Part shown: positions 45,006-54,828 of the stretch, piece after piece
Numbering within the stretch: the first letter of the stretch is position 1
Layout: each line of letters begins with the position of its first letter
From: JBBDXA01 sp040902585
Lineage (GTDB): Bacteria; Planctomycetota; Phycisphaerae; Phycisphaerales; Phycisphaeraceae
Direction: 5' to 3'
Length of the DNA stretch: 64,000 bases
NCBI GenBank assembly: GCA_040902585.1
Contig: JBBDXA010000238.1
Location: 1 to 64,000, forward strand
The notes under the pieces: model-generated
Seen by the model: the letters and a program-made list of their open reading frames with translations, nothing else
What the model was told of the DNA's origin: nothing
Databases searched by the model: none
Translations under genes and position numbers: made by a program

Positions 45006-45404
45006 CAGCAGACGGATAGGGAGGACTTTGGCGTAGTGGTCGAAGTCGGTGGTGAAGATTTCAAAGCTTCGCCGAAACGCGATTGCACAGATCATGCAGT
45101 CCGCGGGCGAACCCACAATGCCGCTGGAGCGAATTGAGTTGGAGCACCGGGCCGCTTCTTCCCAATCATTCGTCTCAATCGGTTCGTCGCGCCAACCCCG
45201 CAATCTGGTACGAACAGATTCAAACTGAGGCTCAGCGCGAATCCCGGACAGAAGCTCCTGTCGAATGACACCGAGGACAACGACTTCCTTCTGGCGAATC
45301 AAGTCCGCAAGTGTTGCCACAAGCGATCTCTCCTTGTCGGAAAGAACCTCAGGCTTTCGCCGCAGTGAAAGCGACCAGATTGAAGTATCAATCAACACGG
45401 ACAC
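44988..45404 (-). CDS. vapC: VapC-type PIN-domain toxin
   Basis: A 138-residue PIN RNase, which cleaves tRNA or rRNA when free of its antitoxin. The acidic active site is visible: Asp6 in LIDTSIWS, Glu in the middle (VIRQELLSG), Asp in DCMICAIA and Asp in TTDFDHY. The gene overlaps the end of vapB by 17 bases, as usual for these pairs. The last residues (LLPHPSP) and stop codon come from the decayed purU copy on the other strand. Confidence 0.9.
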   Translation of the reverse strand: MSVLIDTSIWSLSLRRKPEVLSDKERSLVATLADLIRQKEVVVLGVIRQELLSGIRAEPQFESVRTRLRGWRDEPIETNDWEEAARCSNSIRSSGIVGSPADCMICAIAFRRSFEIFTTDFDHYAKVLPIRLLPHPSP

Positions 45405-45612
45405 GTTTCAGACCCCGGCGGCGCTCTGCCTTGTAATCAAAATCATGATCAAACTCGATCGTCCCAAAAAGGTCAATAATCGAAAGCTGCTGCCGATAGC
45501 GAACATATTCTTCCAACGCAACGCGCACCGCCTCTTCCTCGTTCGCATGTTTCCCTATGCGAACGGCTTCATCCAGAAGGGTTTCATCGAGATTTATATG
45601 AATGCTCGTCAT
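45388..45612 (-). CDS. vapB: VapB-type antitoxin
   Basis: A 74-residue antitoxin. The N-terminal ribbon-helix-helix-like part (MTSIHINLDETLLDEAVRIG) would bind the operator, and the C-terminal tail (DLFGTIEFDHDFDYKAERRR) would wrap around the PIN toxin encoded downstream. The stop lies inside vapC. As for other pairs, the complex probably represses its own promoter (family knowledge). Confidence 0.88.
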   Translation of the reverse strand: MTSIHINLDETLLDEAVRIGKHANEEEAVRVALEEYVRYRQQLSIIDLFGTIEFDHDFDYKAERRRGLKRVRVD

Positions 45613-45648
45613 GGTGGGTTCCGGGCTATTCGCGGGCTATGCCTCATT

Positions 45649-46938
45649 CTACCGGTGAACAGCCGACATGTCGCTACAAAGCGCGCGAAGCACTTCCTCC
45701 TCCGCCTCGCTCAACCTGCTCCCTCGCCGGCTCATCATCCGCCTTGCCAGATCCAGAAACTTCTCAAAGTCATATCGCGACTCGCCATCGTCCGTGATGA
45801 AGCTGAACGCCTCGGTGAACTTCGGCGCGAAGCTCGACACGGCCAGCATCGTTGCGGTGTTGATGCACGAGCCCGACAGAATGCGCGAGCCGATCGCGGT
45901 GAGCGTGTAGTCGCCGATGATCGGTCCCAGGAACGTGCGCCCGCTGTCCTCGGCCGGCGCGTTCTTTTCAAGCTGCACGCGCACGGGGCCATAGGTGTTT
46001 TTCAGATTGCTCACGTTGGTGTCGCCGCCGAGGTTGACCCATTGTCCGACCAGCGCGTGGCCGAGGTAGCCGGCGTGGGCCTTGTTCGAGTGGCTGTGCA
46101 GGATGGACATGTTGACTTCGCCGCCGACCTTGCAGCGCGGGCCGATGACCGTGCGCGGGCGGATGTCGCTGTGCGGGTTCACGACGCTGTGCTCGCCGAT
46201 GTAGCACGGCCCGCTGAGCAGCGTGAAGGGGCGGATGTCCGCGTGATGATCGACGACGACCTGGCCCTTCGTCGTATCCACCACGACATAAGGCCGCACC
46301 TGCGCATCAGGCGCGACCTTGAACGCCTGATCGCCGATCACCTGGACATGTTCGTGCCGGCCTTTGCCGCGCCCTGCCTCGGGCAGGTCGATCGCCGCAA
46401 GATCGAGACGCAAAGTCGATTCAAGCTGATCGAGAATGTGCCACGGGCGTTCGATCAGCGCCAGGTCCGCGCCCGGCCCTGCTTCGCGCGTCTGGTCGGC
46501 AGGATCAAACTCCGCGGGCTCAGGCAACTTCAACCGCGCCACGCCCGGCGGCGCGACGAAGCCTGACGAGATCAACACGCGACAGGCTTCCATCGACACG
46601 TGGGCCGCGATGAGCTGCCCGTCATGTTGAATGAGGTATTCACCCGGTTCGAGCGATCGCACTTGTGCTGCGGACGCGATGCCCAGCCAGCGCCCGTTGA
46701 CGAACAGACAGGCTGGCGCTTCAGGAAGCTCGTTCACCTTGACGCCGCGATGGCGCGCGGCGGCGACGGCGGCATGCTCGCGCCGCGTCCACAGGGCGCG
46801 GGCTTGTGCATCGAGTGTGCGCTCGATGCGCTGGAGCGTGGTGTGAGCGCCGCTGCGCAGTTCGAAGGCGGCGCGCAGGTGCGTGAGCGGGCCGAAGCGG
46901 CCGCGACCATCGTCGAAAATGACCAAAGCGGAAGCCAT
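45649..46938 (-). CDS. GlmU-like sugar nucleotidyltransferase family protein
   Basis: A 429-residue protein of the alternative GlmU-like group found in planctomycetes and Bacteroidetes. The N-terminal part (ALVIFDDGRGRFGPLTHLR) stands in for a nucleotidyltransferase domain but lacks the usual GGxGTR loop. The C-terminal half is a left-handed beta-helix of hexapeptide repeats with the characteristic GYLGHALVGQWVNLGGDTN and VSNLKNTYG. The acyltransferase-type half suggests a role in UDP-N-acetylglucosamine supply for the cell envelope; the reaction has not been established for this group to my knowledge. Upstream of and divergent from dnaA. Confidence 0.85.
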   Translation of the reverse strand: MASALVIFDDGRGRFGPLTHLRAAFELRSGAHTTLQRIERTLDAQARALWTRREHAAVAAARHRGVKVNELPEAPACLFVNGRWLGIASAAQVRSLEPGEYLIQHDGQLIAAHVSMEACRVLISSGFVAPPGVARLKLPEPAEFDPADQTREAGPGADLALIERPWHILDQLESTLRLDLAAIDLPEAGRGKGRHEHVQVIGDQAFKVAPDAQVRPYVVVDTTKGQVVVDHHADIRPFTLLSGPCYIGEHSVVNPHSDIRPRTVIGPRCKVGGEVNMSILHSHSNKAHAGYLGHALVGQWVNLGGDTNVSNLKNTYGPVRVQLEKNAPAEDSGRTFLGPIIGDYTLTAIGSRILSGSCINTATMLAVSSFAPKFTEAFSFITDDGESRYDFEKFLDLARRMMSRRGSRLSEAEEEVLRALCSDMSAVHR

Positions 46939-47350
46939 AAAGGCATTATCGGCTAAGAAGGAGGGTTACTGCGGCAAAGGCGCCGGACGGACTACAAGCC
47001 ATCTGAGCCGCGACACGCAACCGACCGGAGGGCACGGATACAAAAGGACTTCGGGCATCCGCTCCCTGATGCTGCGCGGCTCAGATGAGGCTCCGCGGTC
47101 GCAGACAAGATCCGCGTGCGTGCTGTCGTGTGCACCATCGTGCGCGAAAAGGTATCGACAGAAAAATCCTGACTTGACAAACGCGCGACAGGTCTGCATC
47201 AGTCATGGGTGCTCGCGCATCGGCGGATTGACACGCGCCGCACGACATCGTAAGTTTGTCGGCGGTCGCTGAAATCGGTTGGCGAACCAAGTCAGGTGGG
47301 ATTTCAACAACACTGAACAGACTCGAACCTCTTGTGCGCAGGTTTGGACC
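46939..47350. other. Intergenic region upstream of dnaA
   Basis: Divergent promoter region of the GlmU-like gene and dnaA. It contains TTGACA at 47174 (without a good -10) and a better promoter candidate at 47228-47256. No DnaA box, gene or RNA was recognised. Confidence 0.5.
47228..47256 (+). promoter_or_regulatory. Promoter candidate for dnaA
   Basis: TTGACA, 17 bases, TAAGTT. The -35 is perfect and the -10 is weak; the leader would be about 90 bases. Confidence 0.4.
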
Positions 47351-48820
47351 ATGACCAAACTGGATGCCGCGCTTTGGCGTGACATGATGACATACTTGCG
47401 GGACCGTCACGGTTCCCTCTGCAGGCAGTGGTTCGAGGAACTCGAACCCGTCAGCCTGGAGTTGGGGACGCTGAAGGTCCGCACGACGACGGGTGTTCAG
47501 CAGAAGTATCTGCAGAACAAGTGCGTGACACAGTTCACCGAAGCCGCCCAGGCGGTAACCGGCGCGCTGGTGGCCGTGCTCTTCGTCAACGGCGAACTGC
47601 CCGCGGCCTACAGCAGCGGCAACGGCAACGGACACGACCCTGTCCGCGTCGCCGCGCCTTCCAGGCCCGATCGCCCCGAGCCCACGCCGCGGGAGATGGA
47701 CTTCGCGCCCAGCCGGCCCGGTGCGCCTGCGGTGGATTCGCCCCGTCGCACCAGCGATCAGCCGCGCGACGCCGAGCATCTGCTCAGCCCCGATTACGCG
47801 TTCAACACGTTCGTTACCGGCCCTGAAAACAATCTCGCCTACGCCGCGTCGGTCGCCGTCGCCAATCAGCCGGGCACGGTCTACAACCCGCTCTTTATCC
47901 ACGGCGGGGTGGGCCTGGGCAAAACGCATCTGCTTCAGGCGGTGTGCCAGTCCGTGCTCGTGCGCGACAACGGGGCCCGCGTCTGTTACCTCTCCTGCGA
48001 CACATTCGTGAACGATTTTCTCGACTGCGTGCAGAACGGCCAGATGCAGGACTTCCGCGCCCGCTATCGCCATGTCGATCTGCTCGTGATCGATGACATC
48101 CAGTTCCTCGCCAACCGCGAACGCACCCAGGAAGAATTTTTTCACACTTTCAACGAGCTGTACCAGTCGAAGAAGCAGATCATTCTTTCGAGCGATTGTG
48201 CCCCGGCTGAGATCCCGCGTCTGGAAGAACGACTCGTCAGCCGATTTCAATGGGGCCTCGTCGCCGACGTCTCCCGGCCCACGTTCGAAACGCGCGTCGC
48301 CATCGTGAAGGCGAAGGCGAAGCTGCGCGGCATCGAGCTGCCCGAAGAAGTCGTCACCCTGATCGCCGAACGCATCGAAAGCAACGCCCGCGAACTGGAA
48401 GGCGCGATCACGCTTCTCCAGGCCAGCGCCGCTTCCAAGGGCCTGCCCATCACCGCCCAGCTTGCCTACGAAGTGCTCGGGCACCTGGGCCTGGACCCAC
48501 GCACCAGCCAGGTCACCTTGCAGCTCATCATCGAAGCAGTGACGAAACATTACGACGTGAAGCTGAGCGATCTGCAATCCAAGCGCCGGCAGAAATCGAT
48601 CGCCGAGCCGCGACAGGTGTGCATGTGGCTGGCGCGCAAACGCACGCGCTTCAGCCTCCAGGAAATCGGCGCATACTTCGGCGGACGCGATCACACCACG
48701 GTGATGCATTCAATCCGCACCGTGGACGAGCGCAACGGTCACGACCCGACCTTCGCGCACAACGTGACGCGAATGGATGACTACATCACGCGCCAGGGGC
48801 CGATGTCGAGCGGGTCGTGA
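47351..48820 (+). CDS. dnaA: Chromosomal replication initiator DnaA
   Basis: It binds DnaA boxes at the origin, oligomerises with ATP and opens the duplex. Domain I is at residues about 1-85 (YLRDRHGSLCRQWFEEL), a Pro-rich linker follows to about 145, domain III has Walker A GGVGLGKTHL and Walker B LLVIDDIQF, and domain IV carries the DNA-binding signature GGRDHTTVMHSI. Length 489 aa is usual. The ATG at 47351 (MTKLDAALW) is preferred over the upstream TTG at 47279, because DnaA normally starts within a few residues of domain I; its ribosome site is weak. A terminator follows at once, then the proposed oriC. Confidence 0.97.
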   Translation: MTKLDAALWRDMMTYLRDRHGSLCRQWFEELEPVSLELGTLKVRTTTGVQQKYLQNKCVTQFTEAAQAVTGALVAVLFVNGELPAAYSSGNGNGHDPVRVAAPSRPDRPEPTPREMDFAPSRPGAPAVDSPRRTSDQPRDAEHLLSPDYAFNTFVTGPENNLAYAASVAVANQPGTVYNPLFIHGGVGLGKTHLLQAVCQSVLVRDNGARVCYLSCDTFVNDFLDCVQNGQMQDFRARYRHVDLLVIDDIQFLANRERTQEEFFHTFNELYQSKKQIILSSDCAPAEIPRLEERLVSRFQWGLVADVSRPTFETRVAIVKAKAKLRGIELPEEVVTLIAERIESNARELEGAITLLQASAASKGLPITAQLAYEVLGHLGLDPRTSQVTLQLIIEAVTKHYDVKLSDLQSKRRQKSIAEPRQVCMWLARKRTRFSLQEIGAYFGGRDHTTVMHSIRTVDERNGHDPTFAHNVTRMDDYITRQGPMSSGS

Positions 48821-48844
48821 ACCGCGTTTTCAAATGGATATCCC

Positions 48845-48877
48845 AGGCGGGACCGCTTGAAACGGCCCCGCCTTTTG
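48845..48877 (+). terminator. Rho-independent terminator after dnaA
   Basis: AGGCGGG-A-CCG, a seven-base loop, CGG-C-CCCGCCT and four T. The stem has one mismatch position. It would end the dnaA transcript. Confidence 0.8.
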
Positions 48878-48904
48878 CGTTCAAACGTTTTCCCCCTGTC
48901 GGCA

Positions 48905-49190
48905 ACTCTGTGGACAACATGCGAAGAGCCTTTCGCCTCCTGACCGTAACTCCGCCGCTTCATCGCCCGCCTGAACCCTTGGGGAGCCATACCCCCTCGT
49001 GAACCGACAGGCGCTACCCCCCATCTTTCGAGACCGCCATTGTTCTTGACAGATTGTCTACACTGACGGTTGGTTGATAAGTATCTACATTAGAATTACT
49101 TACAAGATTGAATCACCGATGTTTCCACATCTCGCCAGCGGTATTACTAAGAAGAAGAACTATCTATCTATATCTCTCTTCAAGGCCTGT
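48905..49190. other. oriC: Candidate replication origin (oriC)
   Basis: Directly downstream of dnaA. Four nonamers resemble DnaA boxes (TTATCCACA): TGTGGACAA at 48909 (reverse strand TTGTCCACA), TTGTCTACA at 49054, GTATCTACA at 49081 and GTTTCCACA at 49121. They lead into the most AT-rich stretch nearby (49071-49185), a possible unwinding element, ending in a TATC microsatellite at the mutM stop. Proximity to parB/parS (about 39 kb away) agrees. Not proven; GC skew was not computed. Confidence 0.6.
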
Positions 49191-50056
49191 CGGCCGGGAG
49201 ACCGCCGCTGGCATTGCCGGCAGAAGACCGTGGTTCGCCCGGCGATCGTCCTGGACCGAAGCGGTGACGCACACCGGAGGCAAGGCTTGCCGCTGCGGCC
49301 GTAGACCTGGTGCTGCAACTGAAACTGACCGGCCTGTCCGTTGCCATCGACGTAGTCGCGCAGGCTGCTGCCGCCACCTCCGATGGCGCGATTCAGAAGG
49401 GCGCGCATTGCGCTGACCATCGCCTCGACCTGTGGCAACCTCAACCGGCGCGCGGGCATCATCGGATGCAGGCCCAGCTCGAAGAGCAGCTCATCGACGT
49501 AGATGTTGCCCAGGCCTGCGATCAACTGTTGATCCAGCAGCGCGGCCTTCAGCGAACGGCTCGTTTGGCGCAGGACTTCGTGCAGTGATGCAGGCGCGAT
49601 GAAAAGTGCATCGTTGCCCAGCGCCCTCCATCGTTCTGCTTTCAATGCTTGAAGCGAAGGGAAGGTCCAGATGCCGCCGAAACGGCGCGGATCGCGAAAG
49701 GTGAGGCGCGAGCCGTTGTCGAGTTGCCAGGTGACATGCGTGTGTGCAGCGGCAGGCGGCAGCGTACTCGAAGAGGGCGCGACGATCAGTGAACCGGTCA
49801 TGCCCAGGTGAACGCAGATGCACCGGGCTTGTTCCTCCGGTTGGCCTTCACCATCCGCAACGATCGCCAGTTGCTTGCCATGACGCAGGATCGAACGCAC
49901 GCGCTCGCTCAGCAGCAAGGCCGCGGGCATCGCCTTCTTCGATGCGATCGGCTGAATCACATCCGCCCGATGAATCGCCACGCCTTCCACGCGCCGCCCC
50001 AGCAGCGCCGCTTCCAGCGATAATCGCACACGTTCCACTTCCGGCAATTCGGGCAT
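49160..50056 (-). CDS. mutM: Formamidopyrimidine-DNA glycosylase
   Basis: A bifunctional glycosylase/lyase that excises 8-oxoguanine and formamidopyrimidines. The catalytic N-terminal proline and glutamate are in MPELPEVE, the beta-lyase lysine region is ASKKAMPAA, the helix-two-turn-helix region is LIAGLGNIYVDELLF, and the C-terminal zinc finger is complete (CLRCASPL ... CRQCQR). Start at 50056 is fixed by MPELPEVE. Length 298 aa. Its 3' end lies in the AT-rich region next to the proposed origin. Confidence 0.96.
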   Translation of the reverse strand: MPELPEVERVRLSLEAALLGRRVEGVAIHRADVIQPIASKKAMPAALLLSERVRSILRHGKQLAIVADGEGQPEEQARCICVHLGMTGSLIVAPSSSTLPPAAAHTHVTWQLDNGSRLTFRDPRRFGGIWTFPSLQALKAERWRALGNDALFIAPASLHEVLRQTSRSLKAALLDQQLIAGLGNIYVDELLFELGLHPMMPARRLRLPQVEAMVSAMRALLNRAIGGGGSSLRDYVDGNGQAGQFQLQHQVYGRSGKPCLRCASPLRSRTIAGRTTVFCRQCQRRSPGRQALKRDIDR

Positions 50057-50150
50057 GCGGGTGATTGTAGAGACACCGGCCGCATTGTTCGCCATATCGA
50101 ACCGCTATACTTGTGCTGCGCCCGTTGTCCCTCCCCCGAAGGAGCTTCTA

Positions 50151-51224
<1,074 letters not shown>

Positions 51225-51317
51225 GGGAAAGTGAAAGGTGGAAGGTGGAGAGTGCAAAGTGAAGCACGATCCATCGACACTCTTCACTTTCGATTTTTCA
51301 CTCTTCACTTTTCACTC
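51225..51317. repeat. Fold-back element with AAAGTGAA arms
   Basis: The left arm (51225-51263) has GTGAAAGGTGGAAGGTGG units, the right arm (51282-51317) TTCACTCTTCACTTTTCACT. It fills the gap between moxR and the DUF58 gene and ends right at the DUF58 ATG. Confidence 0.88.
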
Positions 51318-52322
51318 ATGCCTTCTACCACCACCTACCTCGACCCTCGCACGCTCGCCGCTGTCGCGTCGCTGGAGCTGCGGTCGCGCATGATCGTCGA
51401 AGGCATGATGACGGGCATGCACCGCTCGCCGCACTTCGGCTACAGCGTCGAGTTTGCCCAGCATCGGCAATACGCGCCTGGAGACGACATCCGTCACCTG
51501 GACTGGAAAGTCTTCGGCCGCAACGACAAGCTCTACCTCAAGCAGTATCAGAAGGAGACGAATCTCGACCTCGTGCTCATGGTCGACGTCTCCGGCTCCA
51601 TGGCGTTCGGCACCGACTTCGGTCGAAAAAAAGGCGAAAGCCCAGGCATAGCTATGCCTGGGCTTTGGCGCAAATACGACTGGGGCGCGACCGTCGCCGC
51701 CACCCTCGCGCACATGGCCTTGAAACAACAGGACCGCGTCAGCGTCGTCACCTTCGCCGAGGAACTGCGCACCACCACCCGCACCGGCAGCGCCCGCGAT
51801 CACTGGCGCACCATCGTCGATGCCCTCGCCGGCGCCAAGGTCGATCCGATCGAAAGCGATCAATCGCTCACCAGCGCCACGGCCGCGGAAGTGAAGGCCC
51901 GCGCGACCAGCCTGACGCGGCTCTTCGATCAGGTCACCGCCCGCCTGCGCCAGCGCAGTCTGCTCGTGCTCATCAGTGACATGTTCGACGAACCCGCAGC
52001 CCTCGAGCATGGTCTCGCCCGCGCTCATCACCGCCGACATGACATGGTTGTGCTCCAGGTGCTCGACAACGCGGAACTCACGTTCCCCTTCCGCTCGCCT
52101 TCGGAATTCCTCGGGCTCGAAGGCGAGGGTCGGCTGCCGCTCGATCCACCCGCCCTGCGCGAGGCGTACCTGGAAGCGATCAACGCGCACCTCGATGCGG
52201 TCAAGGAAATGACGCGCCGCTTCGGGTTCGACTACCTGCTGGTGGACACGAGCGAAAACCTGGGCCCGACGCTGAGCCACTTCCTGGCGCGGCGGGCGGC
52301 GATTATCGATAAGAAGAAATGA
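51318..52322 (+). CDS. DUF58 protein with von Willebrand-type domain
   Basis: A 334-residue cytoplasmic protein. The DUF58 block is HRQYAPGDDIRHLDWKVFGR (residues about 49-68), followed by a von Willebrand fold with the metal-binding MIDAS motif DVSGSM (90-95), the threonine in TATAAEVKARATSL region and Asp in LISDMFDEP. Immediately after the MIDAS, residues 107-117 are encoded by a perfect 30-bp palindrome (51637-51666) that interrupts the usual sequence without shifting the frame. Usual DUF58 proteins run from SGSM into a short loop. The ATG at 51318 abuts the upstream fold-back element. The stop overlaps the next start by four bases. Confidence 0.9.
   Translation: MPSTTTYLDPRTLAAVASLELRSRMIVEGMMTGMHRSPHFGYSVEFAQHRQYAPGDDIRHLDWKVFGRNDKLYLKQYQKETNLDLVLMVDVSGSMAFGTDFGRKKGESPGIAMPGLWRKYDWGATVAATLAHMALKQQDRVSVVTFAEELRTTTRTGSARDHWRTIVDALAGAKVDPIESDQSLTSATAAEVKARATSLTRLFDQVTARLRQRSLLVLISDMFDEPAALEHGLARAHHRRHDMVVLQVLDNAELTFPFRSPSEFLGLEGEGRLPLDPPALREAYLEAINAHLDAVKEMTRRFGFDYLLVDTSENLGPTLSHFLARRAAIIDKKK
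51637..51666. repeat. Perfect 30-bp palindrome inside the DUF58 gene
   Basis: The sequence reads AAAGCCCAGGCATAG and then its exact reverse complement. It is in frame and encodes about ten residues (ESPGIAMPGL) just after the MIDAS motif. Confidence 0.97.
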
Positions 52323-54712
52323 CGACCCTCGCCCAAGTCTCCGGCCTCTTCACCGCTCCCGGCTTTGCAGCCGCAGGGGCCGCGGCTGTTTCGATCCCGA
52401 TCATCATCCACCTGCTCACGCGCATGCGCCGTAAGCCGGTGCGCTGGGGCGCGATGAAGTTCCTCGTCGAAGCGTTCCGCAAGCAGCGCACGCGCCTTCA
52501 ACTCGAACAATGGCTGCTCCTCCTGGTGCGCTGCCTCGTGCTGCTCATTCTCGGTCTCGCGCTGGCCGGGCCGCTGCTCGGCGGCTGCGCCAGCACGATG
52601 GGCATCGATGCGACCGGGCGTTCGCTTTACCTCGTGCTCGATGATGCCTTGAGCGAACGCGCGATCGGCGAGAATAGTAAAGAACGATTCGAACGCCAGA
52701 AAGATTTGGCGATCAAGCTCATCGACAGTCTCGGCTCCGCGGATCAGGTTGCGCTCTTCACCACATCGCGGCCTTCGCAAGGCGTGGTTGATCCGCCGAC
52801 GATTGATCGTGCTGCGGTGCGCCGCACCGTTGAAGGTTTGCAGCCCAAGCACGGGCGCAGCGATCTGGCCGGTGCATTGCGTGATGTGCGGGCCTCGCTG
52901 GTGGAAAAAGGGCAGCCTGCGGATCGGGCGTTCGTGGTGATGCTCAGCGATTTTTCGCAGGGCAGCGTGTCGATGGAGCAGACGTTGCCCGAGCAGGCGA
53001 CGAAGCTGGATCAACTTGCCCGCGTCCTTGCCGCCCGGCCGATGGCGAGTCTGCCCAATGTGCAGATCAACCGCTTTCAACCGCGCCGGCACATGATCCT
53101 CACCGGCGGCCTAGGCGATGGCGGACCGGTGCGCATTCCTGTGGAGATCGACCTTCAGCGTTTCGCCGATGACACGGCTGCGCGCGTCACCAGCATCGAG
53201 CTCGCGCTGGTCACGGATGATCTGAGCAAGCCGCTGGCCGTGTTCGCGAAACAGGAAGTGCGCTGGAACGAAGGCGAAGAGAAGGCTTCGGTGCGAGCGG
53301 ACTTGATTGTGAATCCTGAGACGCTCGATGCGCTGAATCTGGGCCCGGGGAATTTGAGTGTGGGCAGGAGCAGCGGGGCGACGGTCGTGCTTCGGGCCCG
53401 AATCGAGCCTGATGCGCTGCTGGAAGACAACGAACGCTTCGCGGTGGTCGAGCTGCGGCAGCGCCTGCGCGTGGGCATCATCAGCGAGACGGCGTCATCG
53501 GTTCGTTCGAGCGATCGACAGATCACCGCCGACCGCTGGCTGGCGATCGGCCTGTCGCCCACGGCTGACCTGGGCGCGATCGAGCTGGTCGATATCCTCG
53601 CCATCAGTCTCGACAGCGAACAACTGCAAGCGCTCGACGCGGCCATGATCCTTCGCCCTGATCAACTCAACGACAGCGCGTGGATGGCCCTGGCTGAGCT
53701 CGCCAGGCGCGGCGGGCTGGTCTGGGTCTTCGCGCCGGCGACCGATGGCGCCGCGACGTGGGCGGAGGCGATGAAGCTGCGCTTCGGCGTAAACTGGAAC
53801 GTCGCGATCGATCCGCAGACACTAGCAGGTGTCGCGCCTGTCGCGCCGCCTGCCGCGCCTGAACCGGATGTGGCGACGAGCACAGGCCTCGGTCTTGCGG
53901 TGGACAAGAGTGAACCTGAAGCGCTGCGACTGCTGGCGGCGGACTGGAAGGATCTGCTGCGTCCGATTCGTCTCAAGAAGCGGCTCGTGGTCGAAGCGCC
54001 TGGCAGCGCGGACAGCACCTGGCTCTGGGCGGAGGATGGCAAGCCGCTATTGGTGACCGCGAATCTCGGCGAAGGCTCGGTGTTCCTGCTGGCGACGGCG
54101 CTCGATCTGGAATGGTCCAACCTGCCGACGAAACCGCTGTTCGTTCCGTTGCTGCATGAATCCTTGCGAAGCGTGCAGGCGCGGTCGGCTGAGGCGGCGC
54201 GGCTGGCGGGCATCGTCAGCGGCGATTTACCCGCGCTGGGCGATACGTGGGATGGCGTCACGGGCCTGGATCGTCTTGCCAATGAAATCACAGGCGCGGC
54301 CCAGGCGAATGTGCTGCTGCGACGAACAGATAAAGGTTTTACGCCGGCGTCGCCGTTGGATGAACCGGGCGTGTATCGCGCGGCTCCCGATGCGCAGGGG
54401 CGGCTCTTGGTGGTGAATGTCGATCCTGCTGCGGGTAACACGCGGGCGCTGGATGCATCGCAGCTTGAAGCCTGGCTCTCGCCGCTCGGTCGCATGACCT
54501 GGCTGGATGAAACGAACCCCGCGCTGGCGTTTGCCGCCTTCGACTCCCGCGCGAATGTAGGCCACCTGCTGCTGTGGGCGGTGCTGGCGCTGGTGCTAGT
54601 CGAAGTGTTTCTCGCGCGATGGTTCAGTCACGCGCAGCAGGGGCAGCAACATACGATCATGGGATTGGGCACGATGGTGCTGCGAAGGCTGGTGGGGAAG
54701 AAAGGACAGTGA
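52319..54712 (+). CDS. BatA-like membrane protein
   Basis: A 797-residue protein of the aerotolerance BatA type. An N-terminal BatA signature with two membrane helices (PIIIHLLTRMRRKPVRWGAM and LLLLVRCLVLLILGLALAG) precedes a von Willebrand-like domain whose MIDAS is altered (LVLDDALSE). A long extracytoplasmic beta-rich region with a glutamine-amidotransferase-like part follows, and a final helix (HLLLWAVLALVLVEVFLA) anchors the C-terminus. The start overlaps the DUF58 stop (ATGA). It is likely a membrane partner of the MoxR/DUF58 pair. Confidence 0.88.
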   Translation: MTTLAQVSGLFTAPGFAAAGAAAVSIPIIIHLLTRMRRKPVRWGAMKFLVEAFRKQRTRLQLEQWLLLLVRCLVLLILGLALAGPLLGGCASTMGIDATGRSLYLVLDDALSERAIGENSKERFERQKDLAIKLIDSLGSADQVALFTTSRPSQGVVDPPTIDRAAVRRTVEGLQPKHGRSDLAGALRDVRASLVEKGQPADRAFVVMLSDFSQGSVSMEQTLPEQATKLDQLARVLAARPMASLPNVQINRFQPRRHMILTGGLGDGGPVRIPVEIDLQRFADDTAARVTSIELALVTDDLSKPLAVFAKQEVRWNEGEEKASVRADLIVNPETLDALNLGPGNLSVGRSSGATVVLRARIEPDALLEDNERFAVVELRQRLRVGIISETASSVRSSDRQITADRWLAIGLSPTADLGAIELVDILAISLDSEQLQALDAAMILRPDQLNDSAWMALAELARRGGLVWVFAPATDGAATWAEAMKLRFGVNWNVAIDPQTLAGVAPVAPPAAPEPDVATSTGLGLAVDKSEPEALRLLAADWKDLLRPIRLKKRLVVEAPGSADSTWLWAEDGKPLLVTANLGEGSVFLLATALDLEWSNLPTKPLFVPLLHESLRSVQARSAEAARLAGIVSGDLPALGDTWDGVTGLDRLANEITGAAQANVLLRRTDKGFTPASPLDEPGVYRAAPDAQGRLLVVNVDPAAGNTRALDASQLEAWLSPLGRMTWLDETNPALAFAAFDSRANVGHLLLWAVLALVLVEVFLARWFSHAQQGQQHTIMGLGTMVLRRLVGKKGQ

Positions 54713-54717
54713 GGGAA

Positions 54718-54814
54718 AGGAAATGCAAAATGCAAAGCATGCAAATGGAAAATCGTTAATGAGGAAACGTACTCGCATTGCCCCTTTGCATTTGCATGCT
54801 TTACATTTTGCATT
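54718..54814. repeat. Fold-back element with ATGCAAA arms
   Basis: The left arm AAATGCAAAATGCAAAGCAT (from 54721) is nearly perfectly inverted at 54783-54814. It separates the BatA-like and vWA genes. Confidence 0.92.
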
Positions 54815-54828
54815 CTGATTGATCACCG

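Noticed and set aside
46883..47272. 129-codon + strand frame between the GlmU-like gene and dnaA
   Set aside because: Overlaps the GlmU-like gene start, lacks a ribosome site and resembles no protein.
51300..52280. 322-codon frame antisense to the DUF58 gene
   Set aside because: Shadow of a gene with clear DUF58 and MIDAS motifs.
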